The position numbers were made by a program, and so were the translations under genes. A stretch of 64,000 nucleotides of DNA, from positions 6,988,001-7,052,000 of the forward strand of contig NZ_CP029189.1 in NCBI RefSeq assembly GCF_008642275.1, written 5' to 3'. Within the stretch, counting starts at the first letter, position 1, and the number at the start of each line of letters is the position of its first letter. The notes beneath the pieces are model-generated. The model made no database searches. It saw only the letters and a list, made by a program, of their open reading frames with translations, and was not told the origin of the DNA. Of the stretch, positions 33,213 to 42,711 are shown piece by piece. Origin of the DNA: Streptomyces venezuelae (lineage in GTDB: Bacteria > Actinomycetota > Actinomycetes > Streptomycetales > Streptomycetaceae).

Positions 33213-35996
33213 TCAGCTGAGCTCGGCGAGGGCCTCGTGGATCGCGCCGCGCAGGCTCACTTCGACACCGCGTTCCTCGATGAGCTCGTGGAAATGACGT
33301 GCGCTGTATGGGTGTTGACGGAGGACTGATGCGACCACGGTGGCTGCTTGCCCGGCCAGGGTGCGTAGCCACTCCCTGATGGAGTTCTGCGGCTTCCACT
33401 GATCGCACGATCCGTCCCACACGCACATGCTGTCCACGGCTGAATCCAGGAGCATCCACTGCTCCTCGCGACTAGCCGCCGCTGCAGCGGCCAGGAGCCA
33501 CCAGATAGCCCGGTCCGTCTCCTCAAATTGCGGCCAGTTGCCGCGCTCGTCTCCGCGGGCATGCGAGGCCATCGCCTTGAACACTGCAACGGCCCGTGGC
33601 ACGTCCGACAGCAATACGGGGCCAGCGACCTCGATGTCGAGGGCTGCGACGGCTTCCAAGTAGAGCTCGTAGTCGCCGGGCCGGTCGGCCGCCAGGTCGA
33701 GCAGCTGCCCGACGGCCGAGCCCTGGTCGGCCGCAGCCTTGAGGAGCTGCCGGGCCTGGACGATGGGCAGCCCGGCGGCCGGGGTGGTCTCCTTCTCGAC
33801 CAGATCGAGGAAGGACGCGATGTTCTGGGGCCGCAGGGAAGGGGTGAGGTGCGTGGCCCGGCGTACGACTCCGTACCAGGGGCCCGGCGGCGGGAGCAGC
33901 GGGACGTTGGGCTGGGGCCAGGTGCCGGTCAGGATCCACCCGATGAGCTGACCGAGGCTGTAGATGTCGCTCGCGAAGGTGGCATCGTGCGCGTCGGACG
34001 CCAGCTCCGGGGCAGCGAACCCCTCGGTGCCGAGGGCGCCATTGGTGAGGACGCCGAGGTCGCTGGTCTGGCCGCGCGGGCGACGTACGATGCCCCAGTC
34101 GGCCAGCACCCACCGGTCCTCCAGATAAAGGATGTTGGAAGGCTTGATGTCCCGGTGTAACCACCCGTCCCCGTGCTCGTGTGCCGCGGAGAGCGCCGAG
34201 GCGACGGCATCCACCAGCTCTCGCAGCCGGCCGGGCTCCAGGAGGTTTGAGCGCCGGTCCTCGGCGGTGGCCTGTGCCATCGGCATCACGAACCAGGCGT
34301 GGTCCGGACTGAAATCGAGCACCGGCATCACGTGAGGGTGGTCGCCCAGCCGTTGCGCGAACTCGATCTCCCGGGCCATGCGCCGGCGCTCCCGGGCCCC
34401 CTTGCCCAGGCGGCGCTTGAATGCCACGTCGACGCGCGATGCCTTGTGCATGGCTCGGAAGACCTCGGCCTGCCCACCCTCGGCCAGCGGCAGCCGTTCA
34501 AGCCGGTAGTCCTTCTTCTCCCCACGAGCGGAGCCGCTCACCAGCTCGTACCTTTGCAACCGCGCCCGAGCCGGATCAGTGTCCCCCTCGGAGGCCAGCT
34601 GGTCGCTGGAGAGCTTGACCACGACTGGGCGCATCCTGGAAGGATCGTTGTCCGGGAGGGAGGCGAGCAGATAGACGGGCCCGTCGGCTCTGTCGGTCTG
34701 GGCGAGGCCGAAGACCTGGGCGAGCCGGAGATCGGCCACGGTTTCGGACGCGCGGTCTGCCACGAGGGTGCGGTGCAGCAGGACGTGGTTGCCCGACCCG
34801 TCGGGGGAGGCGCTGAGCACATGTCCGCTCCCGTCGGCCAGCAGGTGCGCCGGGTAGTGCCCGGCGGTGGGAATCCACTGCTCGCGCCGCCCGGCATCCG
34901 TGCTCCGCCCCAGGTCCACCACAGTGCTGTGCCCGCCCGCGGCAAGGAAGAAGCGACGCCCGTCCAGCCAGACGGCCGACCGGACCGCCGCCTCGAAGGC
35001 GATGGGATATCGCAGCTGGTCGCCGAGCGCACTGCCGACGCGGGTCAGGGCGAGTGTGCCGTCGCCGGCGCCGAACGTGACGCCGGAACCGGAGAGCACC
35101 CACGGCTCCCCGCTGGGGCCCGCCAGCAGTTGGGCTCCCTCCTCGAAGGCACCGGCCAGGACCGTCAGGGCGCCGTCGTGCCAGCGGACCAGCGCAGGCC
35201 CACACATTACGAGCAACGCGTCGTCGGGCTGGAGGAGCGGGATCCCGTGACACCCGGAGAGCTCCAGGCGCCAGCGCGCCGCACCACGCGTGCCGACTTC
35301 CATCACGCCGTGGGCCCCGGTGATCAGCAGGCTGGTGCCGCCAGGCCACGAACGAGCTGCAAGGCCCGAGGGGGGATCCGTCAGGGCTCGCACGCCCACG
35401 AAGAGCAGCTCAGCGGCCAGCGGCGCCTGGGCCTGCATCTCCACCCGGACCGCGGGGCTGATCCGCGCTGCGGGCGTCATCGGCCATGGACGGTCCGGAG
35501 GGAGGGAGGCGGTGAGCAGCCGGGCGAGCGGGATGTGCGGCTGACGTTGCCGGAATGTGTCGCGGATCAGCTCCGGCAGGGACCGCAGGCCGCCCACGGC
35601 CGCGTCCAAGTGGGTTCGGTCCAGCACCACACCGAAGGCCCGCACGGCGTCCTCGACCTGATCCAGATCGTCGACGTCCGGCGTGATCGTGGCCGTCCAC
35701 CACAGCAGAGCCCACCGCTCGAACTCAAGCCCCGACTGGCGTGCGGAAAGCACCGCCCGGCCCCTGGCGTGGTTCGGCCCGATGGCCAGGCTGAGCAGGT
35801 AGTCCCGCCCCTCGAACTCGAAGCCGAGCCCGGGCAGCCCCTCAAGGTCGACGCGCCGCACGGCGTCGTCGGTGATCACCTGCTCCAGGAGAGAGGCCAC
35901 CAGTTCGGTGAGCGCCTCGTACCTCGCCGCATCGGTCGCGGTGTCGTCCTTGGCCCACTGGCCGTAGTCGGCCAGTAGTGCCCGTGCCTCGTCCAC
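33213..35996 (-). CDS. Ser/Thr protein kinase with N-terminal propeller-like region
   Basis: 927 aa from GTG 35996 (GGAGAAG upstream). The first 490 residues contain repeated strand patterns such as ALVRWHDGALTVLAGAF and SAVWLDGRRFFLAAGGHS, likely a beta-propeller or similar sensor. A Hanks-type kinase domain follows (about 495-705): LAEGGQAEVFRAMHKA, DVAFKRRLG (ATP-binding Lys), WLHRDIKPSNIL and VLADWGIVRRP, then LGTEGFAAPELAS. The glycine loop E-G-G-Q-A-E is normal. The C-terminus is helical. No transmembrane segment is present, so it is cytosolic. The region just upstream is a decayed transposase, so the natural N-terminus may be lost or displaced. Confidence 0.76.
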   Translation of the reverse strand: MDEARALLADYGQWAKDDTATDAARYEALTELVASLLEQVITDDAVRRVDLEGLPGLGFEFEGRDYLLSLAIGPNHARGRAVLSARQSGLEFERWALLWWTATITPDVDDLDQVEDAVRAFGVVLDRTHLDAAVGGLRSLPELIRDTFRQRQPHIPLARLLTASLPPDRPWPMTPAARISPAVRVEMQAQAPLAAELLFVGVRALTDPPSGLAARSWPGGTSLLITGAHGVMEVGTRGAARWRLELSGCHGIPLLQPDDALLVMCGPALVRWHDGALTVLAGAFEEGAQLLAGPSGEPWVLSGSGVTFGAGDGTLALTRVGSALGDQLRYPIAFEAAVRSAVWLDGRRFFLAAGGHSTVVDLGRSTDAGRREQWIPTAGHYPAHLLADGSGHVLSASPDGSGNHVLLHRTLVADRASETVADLRLAQVFGLAQTDRADGPVYLLASLPDNDPSRMRPVVVKLSSDQLASEGDTDPARARLQRYELVSGSARGEKKDYRLERLPLAEGGQAEVFRAMHKASRVDVAFKRRLGKGARERRRMAREIEFAQRLGDHPHVMPVLDFSPDHAWFVMPMAQATAEDRRSNLLEPGRLRELVDAVASALSAAHEHGDGWLHRDIKPSNILYLEDRWVLADWGIVRRPRGQTSDLGVLTNGALGTEGFAAPELASDAHDATFASDIYSLGQLIGWILTGTWPQPNVPLLPPPGPWYGVVRRATHLTPSLRPQNIASFLDLVEKETTPAAGLPIVQARQLLKAAADQGSAVGQLLDLAADRPGDYELYLEAVAALDIEVAGPVLLSDVPRAVAVFKAMASHARGDERGNWPQFEETDRAIWWLLAAAAAASREEQWMLLDSAVDSMCVWDGSCDQWKPQNSIREWLRTLAGQAATVVASVLRQHPYSARHFHELIEERGVEVSLRGAIHEALAELS

Positions 35997-36114
35997 GCTG
36001 TTCGTCTTCTCCCACGCCCTGGTGCCGGCACCGGGGTAGTGGCCAGCGTGAGCGCATTGTTTCCCATCGAGGCTGCTCGGCGCCGGAGTTCGCCGGTGTC
36101 CACTTTCACCAGCT

Positions 36115-36600
36115 ACCCACCAGCGGCATAAGGCGGCCCCCAACCTGTTGAAGGAACCTTCCACAACGGCTCGCCCTGGTGTTTCCCAGCGCGTCCCCTT
36201 TGAGGCGGGGGGCTGCGGCGGATCGATGCGGGCGCCCGCAGCATGCTGATGGGCTCGCACGGTGGTGGAGGCGACGGACATGTCCCAGTCGATTTCACCT
36301 GCCGCATCGGCCTCGGCCTGGACCTGCTTGACCAGGCGTTCCCAGGTTCCGTCAGCCGACCACTGCTGGTGTCGTGCATGGACCGCCTTCCAAGAACCAT
36401 TGCGGCAGGTCACACGCCACTGCTCGCCGGTCCGGACCAGCTGAATCCCGTCAGTTTCCCGCTGATGGTCCCGCCACGTGTCACAACGCCTTTGCTGACC
36501 ACTAGGAACGGCCGCAACCCTTCCCACTCGGCATCACGAAGATCAACCTGCCCCACATCCCAGACAAAGAGTCGGCCACGGGGTAGTCGCATGATCGCCC
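36115..36600 (-). pseudogene. IS5-family transposase remnant, frameshifted
   Basis: In one frame the minus strand reads VDLRDAEWEGLRPFLVVS; a shifted frame continues with CDTWRDHQRETDGIQ, EQWRVTCRNGSWKAVHARHQ, WSADGTWERLVKQVQ and DMSVASTTVRAHQHAAGAR. Together these are the N-terminal half of an IS5/DUF4096-type transposase with at least one frameshift and no C-terminal catalytic part. It runs without stop toward the kinase frame. A short orphan start, VKVDTGELRRRAASMGNNAL (GTG 36109), lies between them in another frame. Confidence 0.65.
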
Positions 36601-36733
36601 CTAGCTGCGCCGACATTTCTAGATCGCCAACCATGTTAGTGGGTGTGTATCTGCTTGAATTGGTGGCCGACTGTTGCCAATCACCTGGCGGACTCCAGGA
36701 GGGAACGGGAGGGAATTTTTCGCGGGACGAACT

Positions 36734-39004
36734 CTATTCTTCACTCGCGAGTGTGTCGGAAAGCAATTCTCGTGCGCGACGTTCGACGCTGTCGAAATTC
36801 CGCGCCGACATTATCACGGTCTGGAGGTCAAGGCGCGCTTCAGAGGTTGCACCGTCAATCAAGAGCCATTCGGCTCGTAGTAGCCGTGCCGACATTTTCT
36901 GTTCTGAGGAAATATCGACGGTCTGGAGAATGGATTCGATGTCCTGATAGGCGTGGTCTTTATTGCCGATTTTCCGCTGAGTGATTACTCTGCGCCCCAG
37001 GGCGATATAGCGTCGATTGTGAGATGTCGCGGAGAGGGCGAGCACCGCCGTTCGGTCTGCGATGGCAGCTGGCAGGTCCTCGTCGTCATCATGGATGTCG
37101 GCCCGGTTATTGAATGAGCAGGCGCGTGCCTCGTCATCTGCCATTTCGTCATCAATGACCGCTGTGAAGTCCGCTTTTGCGGACTTCTGATCGTCGAGCT
37201 TCAGCCAAGTAATCCCCCTGTTGTTGAGGAGGCTTGTGTGTACCGGCCAGCGAGGATTGCATTCTGAGAGTGCTTCCGTGAAAATGGAATTCGCCCTGCG
37301 TGTGTCGCCCTCATTGAGTACGAGGTTGCCGAACTGGAAACGTGCGGTAATGGCTTGTTCTTCTATGCCTTGCTCCTCAAAAGATATGCGTAGATCGTCG
37401 AGTCGGGAGAAAATCCATTCGAGCGCTGGGTGATCGCTCCGTTGGAGAAGTGGCACAGTGCTCGCCATGAGGCGTGCGCACGCTAGAGGAGATTCGTTCG
37501 GGTGCGCCACGCCGAGCAGGTCGACTAGCCGATCATGTTCTCTATGGTCCCCAGCCGTCCGCTCGACGAAGGCTAGGTACGCTTGCTCATCCGCCTGCCA
37601 AGCGAGTTGCAGCAGGTCCACTGTGGCGGCGCGTTCCACTCCCGTTGCGGCGAGTCTGTCAAGGACGTAGAGCTCACCGAGAATGTCTGGCCGAAGGCCG
37701 TCCAGGAGGTCATCCAGCGATGCCGGGCCGAAATCCTCATACATGCCAGGTAGGAGTCCAACCGGCTGAGGGACATCTCGGAGGAGGCGGGCGTACGCAT
37801 CCACCGAAAGGCCGCCCAATGCGGTGGCCAGAGTTACCACGTTCTGCGCGGCGCGTTGTGGGCGCGGTAAGTTGCCAAGGCTCGGCATCATCTGGCCATT
37901 CATGCGCGCGATGAGGCGCCGCAACGCTCCGTTGCGGTCGGCGCTCACGCCGTTGCTGTCGAGCCAGTCCATCGCCGCCACTATCGCGAAGAGCGGCCGA
38001 CGCCTCGCATCTATCCTCTCGGCGTGGTCAGCAATATCTTCGATGTTTGTTGATGATAGATCAGCGTGAGCATGTACCGCCACGGCTGTGATAAGTCTGC
38101 GGACATTTCCCCGCGATAGACCCCCGAGCTCACGCGGCAAGCCGAAGCTGCTTGCCTGAACGTGTGAAGACTCCTCCATGCGATGAGTACGCTGCACCGT
38201 GTCCCACCAGGGGCCTGCGGCTTGGCGCTCCAAGACAAGGACGCGCACGGGTGCACTCAAGGCTTGTTGGCTGAGACGGAAGAGAGCTTCTGAGAGCCAC
38301 TCGCTACGTTGCGCTGCGTAGTCAACCACGACAAGTGTCGGTCGCGTCGGCTGCAGGCCACTCAAGGCGGACTGGTCATCCTCACGAAGGAATCCCGCGT
38401 GCCATTCGCCCGACATCGCCCGGCAAAGTTCGATCGCCAAACGACTCTTCCCAACGCCGGCAGCACCGGTCCACAACCACCACGAGAACGCTTGGGTCGA
38501 CTCCAAGAAGGTGGTTAGTTCGCGCAGTTCGTCATCCCGGCCGACCCGGGCAATTGCCGTGTTGGCAAATGCGAGTAGAGATTCAGGGGAGTCGAGTTGT
38601 GGCAGAGCCAAGGTGAGTCGATCTACAGACGGTCCGACACCAGCTAGCATCCTGAGCGTTTCATGCTCAGCCTCGAGCTTCCACTGATGAAGCGTCGCGG
38701 AGGTGTAGCGGGGCGCGTCGCTGTCGATGAGCTTCCCACAGTTCTGACAGAGCCAAATGCCGTTCTGCCCGGACGCGCGCTCTGTCGGTGTCAGTGAGGG
38801 GTCGTAACGGGGGCCGCCAGGACTAGCTGCTGTGATATGAGCGGCAACACCGACGTTAACCACACCACTTGACCCCAACTTGGGTCCGAACGTGACGGCT
38901 CTGCACTCCGGGTTGCTGCACCTGGTAGCAACCCTCCGGGCCAGATCGTCCTTGACCCCCTTGCTGAAGTCATCCCTTGCCGTGCTTGCACTCTTACGGG
39001 TCAC
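36734..39004 (-). CDS. HNH nuclease-STAND ATPase-TPR protein, putative antiphage sensor
   Basis: 756 aa. Residues 25-110 are a treble-clef HNH-type nuclease: C29 and C34 (CSNPEC), VAAHITAASPGG with His56, Asn81 and LCQNCG with C86 and C89. Next is a STAND-type ATPase: GRDDELRELTTFL, Walker A TGAAGVGKSRLAIE (179-192), and TLVVVDYAA as Walker B. TPR-like repeats fill the C-terminal third (FNNRADIHDDDEDLPAAIAD). The order of effector, switch ATPase and repeat sensor is typical of Avs/NLR-like immunity proteins. GTG 39004 has GGGGAGAAG six bases upstream. Codon use is visibly less GC-rich than the neighbours, a sign of separate acquisition. Confidence 0.82.
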   Translation of the reverse strand: MTRKSASTARDDFSKGVKDDLARRVATRCSNPECRAVTFGPKLGSSGVVNVGVAAHITAASPGGPRYDPSLTPTERASGQNGIWLCQNCGKLIDSDAPRYTSATLHQWKLEAEHETLRMLAGVGPSVDRLTLALPQLDSPESLLAFANTAIARVGRDDELRELTTFLESTQAFSWWLWTGAAGVGKSRLAIELCRAMSGEWHAGFLREDDQSALSGLQPTRPTLVVVDYAAQRSEWLSEALFRLSQQALSAPVRVLVLERQAAGPWWDTVQRTHRMEESSHVQASSFGLPRELGGLSRGNVRRLITAVAVHAHADLSSTNIEDIADHAERIDARRRPLFAIVAAMDWLDSNGVSADRNGALRRLIARMNGQMMPSLGNLPRPQRAAQNVVTLATALGGLSVDAYARLLRDVPQPVGLLPGMYEDFGPASLDDLLDGLRPDILGELYVLDRLAATGVERAATVDLLQLAWQADEQAYLAFVERTAGDHREHDRLVDLLGVAHPNESPLACARLMASTVPLLQRSDHPALEWIFSRLDDLRISFEEQGIEEQAITARFQFGNLVLNEGDTRRANSIFTEALSECNPRWPVHTSLLNNRGITWLKLDDQKSAKADFTAVIDDEMADDEARACSFNNRADIHDDDEDLPAAIADRTAVLALSATSHNRRYIALGRRVITQRKIGNKDHAYQDIESILQTVDISSEQKMSARLLRAEWLLIDGATSEARLDLQTVIMSARNFDSVERRARELLSDTLASEE

Positions 39005-39174
39005 GAACTTCTCCCCTCAGGCCTCTGTTGAGGACCATGCCCTGCGGCGCCCGCTCCTGCACCCGAATTGCCCGCGACAAGCTCGAGCCGTGGTTGGAGG
39101 GGGTACGGAGCGTGCTCTTGCCTCCGCTCTGAGTGCAAGGGCCGGCCCCCCCCCTGCGGAGCGGGGGAGTGCCC

Positions 39175-40833
39175 TCAGGAAGTGGCGAGCGCCGCGATGT
39201 GCGCTGGGAGGTCCGCGATGCTTAGGGGGCAAGCGTCTGTGACGCCTGTCCACCAGCGGCTGGCATCCGGATTCCAGACGTTGCCACTCTTGGCGGTCAA
39301 GGACTGGGCACGGGTCACGACAACTCCATGCCGTGCTCTGGAGAGGATGACGAGGACAATGCGAAGCTCTTCTTTCAACTGTTCCTGAGTCACAGCCCTG
39401 TTACCGGGGATGTGGAAATCCTCGAGGCCGGGGAGGAAGACCCAATCGAACTGCTGACCCTTTCCTGTGTGGGCATTCAGGAGGTGGACGCCAGGCTCGA
39501 TAGCACCATGGTCACCCTGGGGCCGAAGCTGGGCAACAGCTTGACTCGGCGTGCCTACTTGGGCTACGAGGGTCTCGAAGTCTGCGAGTGCATCGAGGGT
39601 CTGAGCAAGGGCCTCGACGTCGTTGCGGTCGACATCATCGAGCACGGCTCGTCGGACGGCGTCCATGGTGGCTTGCCGTGGTAGCAAGCCGACTCTGGCG
39701 ACAATCCGCTTTATGACCTCGCCATCCTCGATTGCGAGATCCCAGCGCTGGCGCGGCAGATTGGACGCGTCAGTGAAGGCCGCGTCGATGGGCTCGCGCC
39801 GCCAACCCAGCCGGGTGATCACCCCGATCGTGGCTTGCGGGTTGGAGGCAAGGACCTGCGTTGACGTATCGACGATCCACCGCGCCTCATCCTGCCCAGT
39901 TTTGAACACGCCAGAAGCGGCGGCTCCGCCCTCTTGCCAGGCGTCTGGACTTACCGCGCGTAGCGTAGAGCCACCTAGAGCCGCGGAGACGCGGTTAACA
40001 ACACTGAGCACGGCAGGCGACGAGCGATAGGACATGTCAAGCCTCTGTGGCTCGCCGCACAAATCCCGCAGCGCCAACTCCACCTCGGTCGGGCTGGCGC
40101 CGGCCCAACTGTAGATGCCCTGTAGAGGGTCGCCGACGAAGGTCCGGCTTGTCGAAGATGACGAGAGCGCGATCTCTAGCTGCTGGAGAGAGAGGTCCTG
40201 GAATTCGTCGACGAGCACCGCTCCGTAGTGCTGTTGATACATGCGGGCTACTGCCTCAATACCGAGGAGGCGCTGAGCGTGCCTGAGTAGATCCTCGTAG
40301 TGGAGGATTCCCTCCTCCCGGCGGTCGGCCTCGATTTGCTGGGCGTAGGCGTTGCCGCTCAGGACGAGTGCCCTGCGTACCTGGTCATCGTCATAGGGCC
40401 CCTGCTTGGCCTCGGACAAGGCCTTAGCGATTCCGTCTCTACGCTTGCCTGCTGGCCCGGGACCTAGCCCTCGGGTGTACACCGCAATGGCGTTGTCGAG
40501 AGTAGAGCGCCCAGGCATCGGCGCGCTGGGGTCTAGACCGATCGTTCGCCCATGTGCTCGGATGATCTCGGCCGCATGGCCATGAAAGTTGGTGACACGG
40601 ACGTAGTGTCGGAAGCGTTGCGGGCCGAGGGTAACCAACAGCCGTTCGCGCAGGTTGCGCTTTGCTCGGTTGGAGAAGGTCAGGGCGAGGATGCGCTGGT
40701 GCTGCTCAAGCTGTGCAACCAGGTGCTGGGCACGGCGGGCGAGCAGCTCGGTCTTCCCGCAGCCTGGCGGGGCGATGGCCAGAAGGTTGGCGACGGGGCT
40801 CTGTGCCGGATCAGGCTCGGCTTCGGTCGTCAT
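39175..40833 (-). CDS. gajB: UvrD/RecB-type helicase, Gabija GajB
   Basis: 552 aa SF1 helicase. Walker A is AIAPPGCGKTELLARR (20-34), then LALTFSNRAKRNLRERL (motif Ia), VLVDEFQDLSLQQLEIA (motif II), VGDPLQGIYSWAGAS (motif III), DMSYRSSPAVLS (motif IV) and HTGKGQQFDWVFLPGL (motif V), with VILSRARHGVVVTRA as motif VI. In Gabija defence, GajB senses DNA ends or products and works with GajA. The ATG overlaps the gajA stop in an ATGA (40830-40833), the usual tight gajA-gajB arrangement. The length is close to known GajB proteins. Confidence 0.85.
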   Translation of the reverse strand: MTTEAEPDPAQSPVANLLAIAPPGCGKTELLARRAQHLVAQLEQHQRILALTFSNRAKRNLRERLLVTLGPQRFRHYVRVTNFHGHAAEIIRAHGRTIGLDPSAPMPGRSTLDNAIAVYTRGLGPGPAGKRRDGIAKALSEAKQGPYDDDQVRRALVLSGNAYAQQIEADRREEGILHYEDLLRHAQRLLGIEAVARMYQQHYGAVLVDEFQDLSLQQLEIALSSSSTSRTFVGDPLQGIYSWAGASPTEVELALRDLCGEPQRLDMSYRSSPAVLSVVNRVSAALGGSTLRAVSPDAWQEGGAAASGVFKTGQDEARWIVDTSTQVLASNPQATIGVITRLGWRREPIDAAFTDASNLPRQRWDLAIEDGEVIKRIVARVGLLPRQATMDAVRRAVLDDVDRNDVEALAQTLDALADFETLVAQVGTPSQAVAQLRPQGDHGAIEPGVHLLNAHTGKGQQFDWVFLPGLEDFHIPGNRAVTQEQLKEELRIVLVILSRARHGVVVTRAQSLTAKSGNVWNPDASRWWTGVTDACPLSIADLPAHIAALATS

Positions 40834-42458
40834 GCTCCAGCGAGTTCCTCGGCCTTGGCGAGGATTCCGGCGACGCTAGTGATCTTCTCGGCGATCTCCC
40901 GTGTCATCGCCGCTGCCACGGCGGTTGCGGCGTCAGTCTTGTTCTTACCCTTGCGGCAATATGTGGCAACGGCAGGCGCAGTGAGTTCGCTCTCACTGGC
41001 CACACCTGCCGACTTCAAGATGTCCTCCATCTTGCAAACCCCGGCCTCGACGAGGAGACGAGCCATGGTGGAGCCCGTAAGTGCCCTGCAGTACTCATCC
41101 TCCAGGTCCTCGCAGCTGGCCCAGACCTGCGTCCCCATCAGGAGTTTCGAGCTCCCGCCGATGGCCCCAGTGAAGATGCCTGTCTCCTTCTCGTCCACCA
41201 GACCGAGTACGTGGACCCCGAACCCGTCCTTGCCCAGCATCTTGTAGACGTGCGTGAATTTGTTGGCACCGTCCAGTTCGAAGACCACTACACCTAGCCT
41301 GTCGAGCCCGATGCCCAACGCTCGGGCGGCGGCCTCGACGATAATTCGGTCGGCCACGCCTTCAACGGCAATGACGTATCGGGCTGTCAGCGCTTCGAGA
41401 AGCCGCGGCGACCACCATTGGGATCGCAGCTTTCCGATCGCATCGAGCTTGTCCTTGTCTACCTGATGGACGCTGCTGTCTGGTGAGACCACCAGCACCT
41501 GCTCGGGCTCGAACCGTTGCAGGATGTAAGGCGAGTGAGTACAGAGGATCTTCTGGTTGGAGGCTCCGGCGAACAGTTCGGCGACGGTTCGCTGACTGGC
41601 GGGGTGGAGATGGAGCTCGGGTTCATCCACGGCGATGATGTTGGCGTTGTTCTCGGCCAGGTCGAACAGAGTCAGTGCCATCAGCTGTCGCAGGCCGTCC
41701 GATTGCTCTGTGATCGGAACATACTGCTCGCCTTGCTGGAAGAACATCGAGACGCTCTGCAGCACGGAGGCTGCGGGGTCCGCCGAGGTGCGAACGGCGA
41801 GGTCGTCGCTGACGATCCGACGTGGCATGGATCTCGCCAAATGTGCGGCGATCTTGTCGCGGAGTTCGGTAAGCCGCTCGCTGGTGTGGAGCTTCTCGTT
41901 GAAGTCGCCGAGGAGGCCCGTGAGGTCAGCCTTTTCCGTGCCCATATCGATGCTGTCGAGAAGGAGTCGTAGAGCACTGTTTGGGCCGTCGAGTTGAGCG
42001 CTACCTGCACCGCGGGTGGCGGGCAGGTAGCGCCAGCCCAGGGCGCTCAGCTGCTCTCGGGTGGGTGCGCGGCGGTCGGCTGTTCCAGTCAGGACGCGTT
42101 CGATTACCACAGCGTCCGGGTCGTCATCGGCTGGGGTGACATTGAGTCGTATCGTCAGGGACCTTTCCGCCGTCACAGGGTCTATGTCTATCTCGCGGTG
42201 GAAGAGTCGAACCTCGGTTTCAGAGAAGTCGACCAGCACAGCCTCGACGCTGAGAGGGTGCTCAGTGTTTCGCAGATCTGTGCGCGAGAGGGTTTGGTAC
42301 AACTGCCCGAAAGTTGCGGAGAGGGTCAGGTTGAGCAGACGGAGCAGGGACGTCTTACCGACGTCGTTCGCGCCGACAACGACGAGGTGCTTACGGATCT
42401 CAATCTCGAGGTCCTGCAACCGGGCATAGTTCGTGATCTTGAGGCGGTGGAGTCTCAC
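40830..42458 (-). CDS. gajA: OLD-family ATPase-TOPRIM nuclease, Gabija GajA
   Basis: 542 aa from GTG 42458 (AAAGGGG upstream; the conserved RLHRLKITNYARLQDLEIEI starts here). The ABC-type ATPase has Walker A VVGANDVGKTSLLRLL (about 28-43), the signature and Walker B region ITEQSDGLRQLMALTLFDLA and NIIAVDEPELHLHPAS, and the H-loop ILCTHSPYIL. A TOPRIM domain follows from about residue 360: RYVIAVEGVADRIIVE (Glu), VVVFELDGANKF and VLGLVDEKETG. GajA is a sequence-specific nicking endonuclease restrained by NTPs in known systems. It forms a two-gene unit with the overlapping UvrD-type helicase gene downstream. Confidence 0.87.
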   Translation of the reverse strand: MRLHRLKITNYARLQDLEIEIRKHLVVVGANDVGKTSLLRLLNLTLSATFGQLYQTLSRTDLRNTEHPLSVEAVLVDFSETEVRLFHREIDIDPVTAERSLTIRLNVTPADDDPDAVVIERVLTGTADRRAPTREQLSALGWRYLPATRGAGSAQLDGPNSALRLLLDSIDMGTEKADLTGLLGDFNEKLHTSERLTELRDKIAAHLARSMPRRIVSDDLAVRTSADPAASVLQSVSMFFQQGEQYVPITEQSDGLRQLMALTLFDLAENNANIIAVDEPELHLHPASQRTVAELFAGASNQKILCTHSPYILQRFEPEQVLVVSPDSSVHQVDKDKLDAIGKLRSQWWSPRLLEALTARYVIAVEGVADRIIVEAAARALGIGLDRLGVVVFELDGANKFTHVYKMLGKDGFGVHVLGLVDEKETGIFTGAIGGSSKLLMGTQVWASCEDLEDEYCRALTGSTMARLLVEAGVCKMEDILKSAGVASESELTAPAVATYCRKGKNKTDAATAVAAAMTREIAEKITSVAGILAKAEELAGA

Positions 42459-42711
42459 AGCGGCAGCCCCTTTCGCATGCGCGGCCCGACCTGCGAGGTT
42501 GGGCAGCTTCCGGAAGGGGCCCATGGCCTCAGGATCGTGCTACAAATCACCCGGACAGGCTACGCAGCCTCCGGCGTTCCGGATACTCCGTTTTCGCATC
42601 TGCGTCCGACCTGCTGGCTCGTATGACTGTGCCGGGAGCGGGGTGGGAACTGCTTCGGCTGCTCGTCCCCAGCCTGGCCGTTGAGCCGGGGGTTCCGGGG
42701 TAGTACCGCGT

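Noticed and set aside
33213-36527. One 1104-aa protein from transposase-like start to kinase
   Set aside because: The first 180 residues are a decayed IS5-type transposase in frame by chance; the kinase gene more likely starts at GTG 35996.
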